A program made the translations under genes and the position numbers. Under the pieces are notes generated by a model. The model was given only the letters and a program-made list of their open reading frames with translations. It ran no database searches and had not been told where the DNA came from. This document shows positions 1-5,300 of a stretch of DNA of 7,398 bases, piece after piece. Each line of letters starts with the position of its first letter. Position 1 is the stretch's first letter. Origin of the DNA: Bacteroidota bacterium (lineage in GTDB: Bacteria; Bacteroidota; Ignavibacteria; UBA10030; UBA6906); NCBI GenBank assembly GCA_003541875.1, contig DPLS01000308.1, positions 1-7,398 of the forward strand. The letters run 5' to 3'.

Positions 1-350
1 AGATTTAATAGTCTTGTCGTTTCTAGGTGAAGTGGATGGTGGCGTTTCCGAGTCAAATGACGCGTTCCTATTCTGTTTGTCGTGGCTAATCGGTTGGTGT
101 CAACCCCCTTTCGTAAGTGATGGGTGAATGATGCGCCACCCGCAACAGAAATGAGAAATTGACTATGCGCGAAACATCCATCTGGTAGGCAGACGGCGAT
201 AACTGTGCCGTACGAGGAACGGTGGTACTTTCGAATCCAACCTAAAGAATTGTCATGAAAAAGTCAACTCCCTCGATCCTCTTTCGTCTTTCGATCGTGT
301 GAAGGTCCTGAAGAAAGGAAGTCTGAGGTGATTTCAACCTGGAAGCGCTT
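1..350. other. Intergenic sequence with no supported gene
   Basis: This is the stretch downstream of the 613-residue protein gene. The longest plus-strand frame entering from the left (2-127) gives about 41 residues with no recognisable character. A minus-strand frame open from 263 to the left edge has no ATG or GTG, and its only TTG is near its far end. A 15-codon ATG frame at 255-302 begins MKKST but stops at once. No strong terminator for the upstream gene was found; the best candidate is a 5-bp CGATC/GATCG pairing at about 275-298 followed on the minus strand by TTTTT at about 258-262, which is weak. Confidence 0.5.
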
Positions 351-2192
351 CTATCGTAGAAGCACAAGCTTTTTGGTATCAGCCCATACCCCGCTCTGAA
401 GTCGGAGGTAGTAAATCCCGCTGGCGAGTCCGGAGCCGTCCAATCGCACGCAGTAGACCCGACCGGGTTCAGCACCTCCGTTAAAAAGAGTGCCGACCTT
501 TTGGCCCAACATGTTGTATAAGTCAAGTGTTGCACTGCCAGGTGCGGCAACTGAGAAGAGAATCTCCGTTGTTGGGTTAAAAGGGTTCGGATAGTTCTGG
601 TGTAGGGCAAATGAGGTTGGAAGGGGGTCCGAATCTCCAACTGCCGCCGGCAGATTTCGTGTGACGTGAACAAAGTCCAGGCCCACAAAATCTGAGTTGA
701 TTCCTGACGAGCCACCGTTGTAGTGAAGGTAGCGGAATGCCGCACGCACGGTGGAGTTGGACGGGACTCTCCCCGTTAGTTGGTACCCCTTTAGCGTCCA
801 ACCGGTTTTAGGCACAGAGAAGTAGTCAACGAAGATTGTGAAGTTTGAAGTATCAGCACCCGTGGTTGAGAGCAGAATCATCAACGAGTCTGGATAGTTG
901 CTTGCGGGAGGAGAATTGAACGCGGAGCGAACCCAGAACTTGAGCGAGTCGACTCGGCCAGATTGTCCGATGCCGGTTGCCGGTGGCGTGATCAGGTAAT
1001 CATCGATGTACGTTCCATTGGCTCGTTGGAAATTGTTGGCAGCGAATCCCGAGCCTTCGTAGGGTAGAAATATTGACGTGGATGATCCCTGAAACCATGG
1101 AGGCAGAAGTCCACCATCACGATTGACGACAGTCCAGCCGGGAGGAGGGAAGCTCGTTCCATTGAACATTTCAGCAAAGACAATTGAGGTATCAAGCACC
1201 ACCACCGTTATAGTTGCAGAGTCGTTGGAGCGATTTGAATCTGTGCCGAGTGAAGTCCATGCCGTCAGGACATGAGTGCCCGCAGTCGGCGTCAACCATG
1301 ATAACGAGATCGTGTCCCTTCCATTTCTGGGGAGGATCCTCGAGTTGTTTGCTGCAGTCTGATTCTGTCCGTCGACTTGCCACCTCACCTGATAATTTGC
1401 TTCTGAAAACGTTCCATGGTTCTGCGCAACCGCGCCGAAGTTCAGCGGAGTGGCAAGTGCAATCACACTCAAGGCAAGGCTTTGCGGTGCAATGCCATTC
1501 GGAAGTTTTGTGGTTCGATTATTCAACCGTGACGCATTGACGCTGAGGAAGGGTGTATCCAGCGCACTGCCGGTGGGGAGGAACATTACCATTCCAATAT
1601 CATGGAACGAAGTATCAGCAATCCGCACCTCGTCAAGGTAAATATTGTTCCCGTATTGACTCACGCCTCTGAAACTGACAAATACCCGATTGGCACCGTT
1701 GTACTGGAGTAGCGAAATGAGTTCCTGTTTCCAGCCAGGGGGCGTTCGTGCCCGCCGATATCCCGCAAGTGATGTCCACGGTCCCGCTATACTGTCCCCC
1801 GTTGTGGCCTCAACATAAACCGAATCAAGCGATGAAAGGTATTCATCATCGTGGTACATCCAAAGGGCGAGGAAGGGGTCAGTTGATGTGGAGAGGTTTA
1901 CTCGCTGAGACGTGAGGCGCGCTTGATGGCCGGGTGAAGCATCGTAGGAATTGAACTTTGCCTGGCCGGCACCTGCGTAGGGCGGGATCGGTGGATTCGT
2001 TCCTGTGCCGACGATGCTCCACGCTGCAGTTGTCCCGCTTGTCTGAGTGATTGTCCAACCGGATGGGAGAATGCCGGGGACATTGAAACCTTCTTGAAGA
2101 TACACGCCGAGCGGATCCGGGTTCGCATTGGCGATGATGACGCTGCAGGCGATCAAACCCAAGAACTGGAGAACACTATATGAGAGCTTCAT
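351..2192 (-). CDS. T9SS-secreted protein with two choice-of-anchor J/MAM-like jelly rolls
   Basis: This is a 613-residue exported protein of unknown specific function. I chose the ATG at 2192 over the in-frame GTG at 2216. The ATG directly begins a classical signal peptide (MKLSYS, a hydrophobic core to about residue 19, and an ANA|NP cleavage site after residue 23). The GTG would add eight polar residues and sits at the predicted transcription start. Domains: a jelly roll, about 32-193 ('EGFNVPGILPSGWTI' to 'NNIYLDEVRIAD'); an Ig/CARDB-like domain, about 238-333; a second jelly roll, about 338-511 ('AEMFNGTSFPPPGWTVVNRD' to 'VGLDFVHV'); and a T9SS type A sorting domain, about 527-613 (NYPNPFNP at 533-540, 'MLGQKV', 'GLASGIYYLRL', ending KKLVLLR). 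'F(E/D)xF…PPGWT' starts and 'YLDEVRI'-like ends are the usual marks of choice-of-anchor J/MAM folds. The gene appears to have its own promoter. A surface adhesin or binding protein is inferred; a peptidase domain is absent. Confidence 0.92.
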   Translation of the reverse strand: MKLSYSVLQFLGLIACSVIIANANPDPLGVYLQEGFNVPGILPSGWTITQTSGTTAAWSIVGTGTNPPIPPYAGAGQAKFNSYDASPGHQARLTSQRVNLSTSTDPFLALWMYHDDEYLSSLDSVYVEATTGDSIAGPWTSLAGYRRARTPPGWKQELISLLQYNGANRVFVSFRGVSQYGNNIYLDEVRIADTSFHDIGMVMFLPTGSALDTPFLSVNASRLNNRTTKLPNGIAPQSLALSVIALATPLNFGAVAQNHGTFSEANYQVRWQVDGQNQTAANNSRILPRNGRDTISLSWLTPTAGTHVLTAWTSLGTDSNRSNDSATITVVVLDTSIVFAEMFNGTSFPPPGWTVVNRDGGLLPPWFQGSSTSIFLPYEGSGFAANNFQRANGTYIDDYLITPPATGIGQSGRVDSLKFWVRSAFNSPPASNYPDSLMILLSTTGADTSNFTIFVDYFSVPKTGWTLKGYQLTGRVPSNSTVRAAFRYLHYNGGSSGINSDFVGLDFVHVTRNLPAAVGDSDPLPTSFALHQNYPNPFNPTTEILFSVAAPGSATLDLYNMLGQKVGTLFNGGAEPGRVYCVRLDGSGLASGIYYLRLQSGVWADTKKLVLLR

Positions 2193-2198
2193 GTCGGA

Positions 2199-2206
2199 CC
2201 TGCCTC
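2199..2206 (-). promoter_or_regulatory. Weak ribosome binding site for the ATG at 2192
   Basis: The minus strand reads GAGGCAGG six bases before the ATG, giving AGG and GAGG elements at about 6 and 10 bases. It is a partial Shine-Dalgarno match and supports the ATG at 2192 over the GTG at 2216, which has no comparable element at the right distance. Confidence 0.4.
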
Positions 2207-2207
2207 G

Positions 2208-2224
2208 ATTCTGCACAGCAGAAT
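2208..2224. promoter_or_regulatory. Inverted repeat overlapping the -10 box and start point
   Basis: ATTCTGC at 2208-2214 and GCAGAAT at 2218-2224 are perfect inverted copies separated by 3 bases. The repeat covers the end of the predicted -10 box and the predicted start point, where a repressor would act. It could instead fold as a 7-bp hairpin at the 5' end of the mRNA. A second, shorter inverted pair (TGCTCG 2229-2234, CGAGCA 2251-2256) brackets the -35 box. Confidence 0.3.
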
Positions 2225-2250
2225 ATAATGCTCGCGGCTTTCTATTGCAA
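2222..2250 (-). promoter_or_regulatory. Sigma70-like promoter of the 613-residue protein gene
   Basis: On the minus strand, TTGCAA (2250-2245; 4 of 6 to the -35 consensus) is followed after exactly 17 bases by TATATT (2227-2222; 5 of 6 to the -10 consensus). Transcription would begin near 2215, giving a leader of about 23 bases before the ATG at 2192. No Bacteroidetes-type TTTG…TAnnTTTG pair was noticed here. The prediction is from sequence pattern alone. Confidence 0.45.
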
Positions 2251-2269
2251 CGAGCACCTCAAGAAACAC

Positions 2270-2299
2270 CGAAGGGACACGGTATCCCGTGTCCCTTCG
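2270..2299 (-). terminator. 13-bp perfect hairpin, probable terminator of the large gene
   Basis: CGAAGGGACACGG at 2270-2282 pairs without mismatch with CCGTGTCCCTTCG at 2287-2299, leaving a 4-base loop (2283-2286). Read on the minus strand, the stem is followed by GTGTTTCTTG, a broken U-run, so it resembles a rho-independent terminator with a weak tail. It lies 64 bases after the stop codon of the large gene and before the promoter of the next one. On the plus strand no U-run follows, and no plus-strand gene needs one. Confidence 0.65.
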
Positions 2300-2321
2300 C
2301 GCGTACTTCGTACTGCGTTTT

Positions 2322-2353
2322 CCTTCGGCCTGACGAGGAGGTCGAGCCGAAGG
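2322..2353 (-). other. 8-bp hairpin just downstream of the large gene's stop codon
   Basis: CCTTCGGC at 2322-2329 pairs with GCCGAAGG at 2346-2353 around a 16-base loop that itself contains a 3-bp pairing (CGA 2334-2336 with TCG 2342-2344). On the minus strand it is followed by AAAACGCAG, not a U-run, so it is unlikely to terminate by itself. It could protect the 3' end of the mRNA or form an alternative structure with the neighbouring 13-bp hairpin, with which it shares the CCTTCGG/CCGAAGG core. Confidence 0.5.
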
Positions 2354-2363
2354 GTGTGGATCT

Positions 2364-5300
2364 TTACTTCAAGAACATCATCTTCTTGATGCTGGTGAAG
2401 GCATCGCCACTATCTACCGGCCTTGCTTCGATCCGGTAGAAATAGACACCCGAGGCAACCTGTGAACCGACGTCGTTCTTGCCATTCCAGATCACATCAT
2501 GATAGCCAACACTCTGTACCTCATCTTTGAGCGTGGCAATCCGCTGACCCAGAATGTTGTAGATCGATAGGCTCACATGGGCATCCTTCGGCAACGCATA
2601 CCGCAACGTTGTCGTCGGGTTGAACGGGTTCGGATAGTTCTGCTCCAGAGCAAACGTCTCTGGAATCTCCTGACTCTGCTCCTTCACACCCGTCCAGACA
2701 GTGTCCCGATGGTAGTCGTAATCATCCATGTACATCTGATCCCATGCCGTGTTTCCAAAGAAGTCGTTGGCTGCAAGCCGCCTCGGACTGCCTGCACCGG
2801 AGGCACCGGCGGTCCAGCGCCACGTGCGAACCACGTTCCCATTGATGACGAATCTGGCAGAATCGATGTTGAGATTCACCACCACCCTTGCTGTCTGCCA
2901 GGCATTGTGCGTATAGGCGAACGGCACGGTCGTCGACGACCCTGCTTGGAGTCTTCCGTTGTTCCCGCTGGCTGCGGAGTCAAAGTAAGCCTCCATCCCC
3001 CAATTGTATGCATTGGGTGTGAACCCTGCCAAGGTATTGAAGTACCCTGCCTTGCTCGATGGGATGTAGAACTTGAAGGTGATGACATGGATGCCCGTCG
3101 TGTCATTGCCATGTCGCCTGACCAGGTCGTTGTTCTGTGCAATCACGACGGACTTAGTCCCGCTGAAGGCAAAGGCTGATGATATGAATGGATCTTCAGT
3201 GGCGTCGCAAGGGAGAATGCTCCACGTCGTCCAGTCGATAGGATTCTGACAGGCCAGTCGCTGACCAACAGTATACGCCTCGAAGTTGTCGTAGGGGCCA
3301 CCCGCGAAGTCTCTCAGATAGCGAGGAATGATCTCATACCCGTTGTTGTAAATCGTGGTTGAGGTAGTGAACTGTCCTGTAACACCTGTAACCGTTACGG
3401 GATATATCGGCTCGGGTGAACCTGGAATCTCAGTGTCCAGGTCAAGGAACATGATGATTGAGTCGGCCAGGACATTTTGGAACATCACGATACTTGCGTT
3501 GGTGCTTACAGGTGGCCACGGAGGAGTTCCCCGGACCCGCTGGAGTGAAGTCAAACGTATCAGCCGCGATTCATAGAGCTCCGGATTCGCGTTCAATTGG
3601 CCGAGCGTAAGCTGGATCGGCGTCACAGTGCGTCCACTTGTCGCAATGGTGATATCTGTGGTCGCATCAGGCGTTATCTCCGTCGTCCCGCGGAACTGTG
3701 CAATCTTTCCGATGACAATGATGGAGTCTCCAAGGGCAAGCACTGGCACGGCGGATCCAAACATGAACAGGTTTATTCCGCCAACAGCATCCTGGAAGTA
3801 GTAACTGAGATTCACGTTTCCGGCCTGGAAATTCGGACCGCTGACGACTCCCGTCACTTTCGCATAGTAGTTGACAAAGAGGTTCTGTCCATTTGAAGCG
3901 ATTGCCTTGACGCCGCTTAATGAAAGCGGGCTGATTCCTGCGAAGTAGCTGTTGTTGGCAGTGATTGCGGTTGTTGTGGATTGGCCGCTCGAGCTATTCG
4001 CCTGAATACGGTACTCAATGCGCTTGCCGTTCAGATTTGCGCTGCCCGGCAGAACCCCTCGATACGTCCCGCTCTGGGGGGTGCCGCTCGTTCTTGTCAT
4101 CGCGATCGGTGTTTGCGCGACGCTGTCGACCGAGTACAGCAGATTCGCTGTGGCGATACCCACAGTGTCCGTGATCGTGCATGTAACGGCCAGCGTATCA
4201 CCGGCGTTGGGCACCCGCGATGAACGTGCCACGAGGGTGATCACCGGTGGCGGGAATACCCCAACAACGAATTCATCAGCACCAATATCAGGTGTGGTAC
4301 CGTTACGCGCTTGACCGTCGAAGTCGGTGGCAATTCCAGCCACGGGGATTCCACCTGCGTCAAGCGGAGTTGGGAGCGTTGGATTGATATGCAGATACGG
4401 AGCCTGGAAGTTGGCAGTCGTGCTGATGCCTAGTGAGTCATATCCACGAGCCCTCCACCGGGCAAGCGTTGTATCATTTGCTGCGCCGACGCCGCCAATA
4501 TAACTGAGTGGCTGCGTTGGCACGTACAGGTCGTTGTAGTTCGAACTGATGGTTGAGGTCGTGGACGCTTTGTAGAATGCTATGCCCCGACCAGTGCCTG
4601 TTTCGGTCCTGGCGTTGATCGCAATGTTGTTGCGGAACACCTGGCCAATGTGGGTCGAGGTGTACAGCGCCCCAGACGTGACGTTGGTTGTTGCAGTACC
4701 AGTAAGATAGATCGAGTTGTATGCGATCGTATCCAACCGACCTGTGGAAACGTACATACCGCGTACTGTACCACCCGTAAATGTTCCAAGATAGTCCAGG
4801 TCGTAGATCATGTTGTTGTAGTAGTCGCCGTTTGTCGTGTCGGTCGCCGTACCAAAGATGTAGAATCCTGAGGCAAACCCGGCTGCCGTCGTCGTGGAAG
4901 TGATCTTGACGTTGTAAATGACGTTATCCCAGATCTTCGTGCCCAGATGCTTTGTCGCAACCCAGATGCCCGCAACATTAGTGAAGACCTGACGGACGTT
5001 CTGAATCTTGTTACCATTGATAAGTGTGTTGTTTGCCTGCTGGACGTACACACCCGTTTCTCCGATGCTGTCGGTGGCTGTTCCAATCATGTTGTTGGAG
5101 ATCGAGTTTGCATTCGGGAAACTCGTGGTATTGCCAAGGATGACAACACCATCGGTACCGCTGGCAATCACGTTGTTCTGGATAACGTTGTTGTCCGGTG
5201 TCGCAGTTGCCGAATCGGCATAGAGGTACAAGGCGGTCGTGCCTGCAGTGCTGGTTCCGAAAGGTGCACGCACGGTAACGTTTTGGATGATATTGTTGTC

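Noticed and set aside
160..245. tRNA-like strings: CTGGTAGGCA near 182 and TTTCGAATCC near 229, resembling D-loop and T-loop sequences.
   Set aside because: The bases flanking the TTCGAAT loop do not pair as a T stem (only the two outermost of five pairs fit), and no 7-bp acceptor stem or anticodon arm closes the structure. At most a decayed fragment, more likely chance.
2..263. Minus-strand frame open for about 87 codons running off the left edge.
   Set aside because: It has no ATG or GTG and its only TTG is close to the edge; the translation is rich in His, Arg and Thr without domain character. Probably a chance open frame.
255..302. Small plus-strand ATG frame beginning MKKST, like the start of a signal peptide.
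   Set aside because: It stops after 15 codons, has no clear ribosome binding site, and no continuation in another frame looks like a frameshifted gene.
342..351. Perfect 10-bp palindrome GAAGCGCTTC at the end of the jelly-roll protein gene.
   Set aside because: It has no loop, so cannot form a useful hairpin, and no U-run follows; a single short palindrome is expected by chance at this length scale.
2577..3179. Plus-strand frame of 200 codons opposite the large gene; also a 241-codon frame at 4947-5672.
   Set aside because: Both lie antisense to well-supported coding sequence, are rich in Cys, Arg and Val as expected of complementary-strand shadows, and show no family motif.
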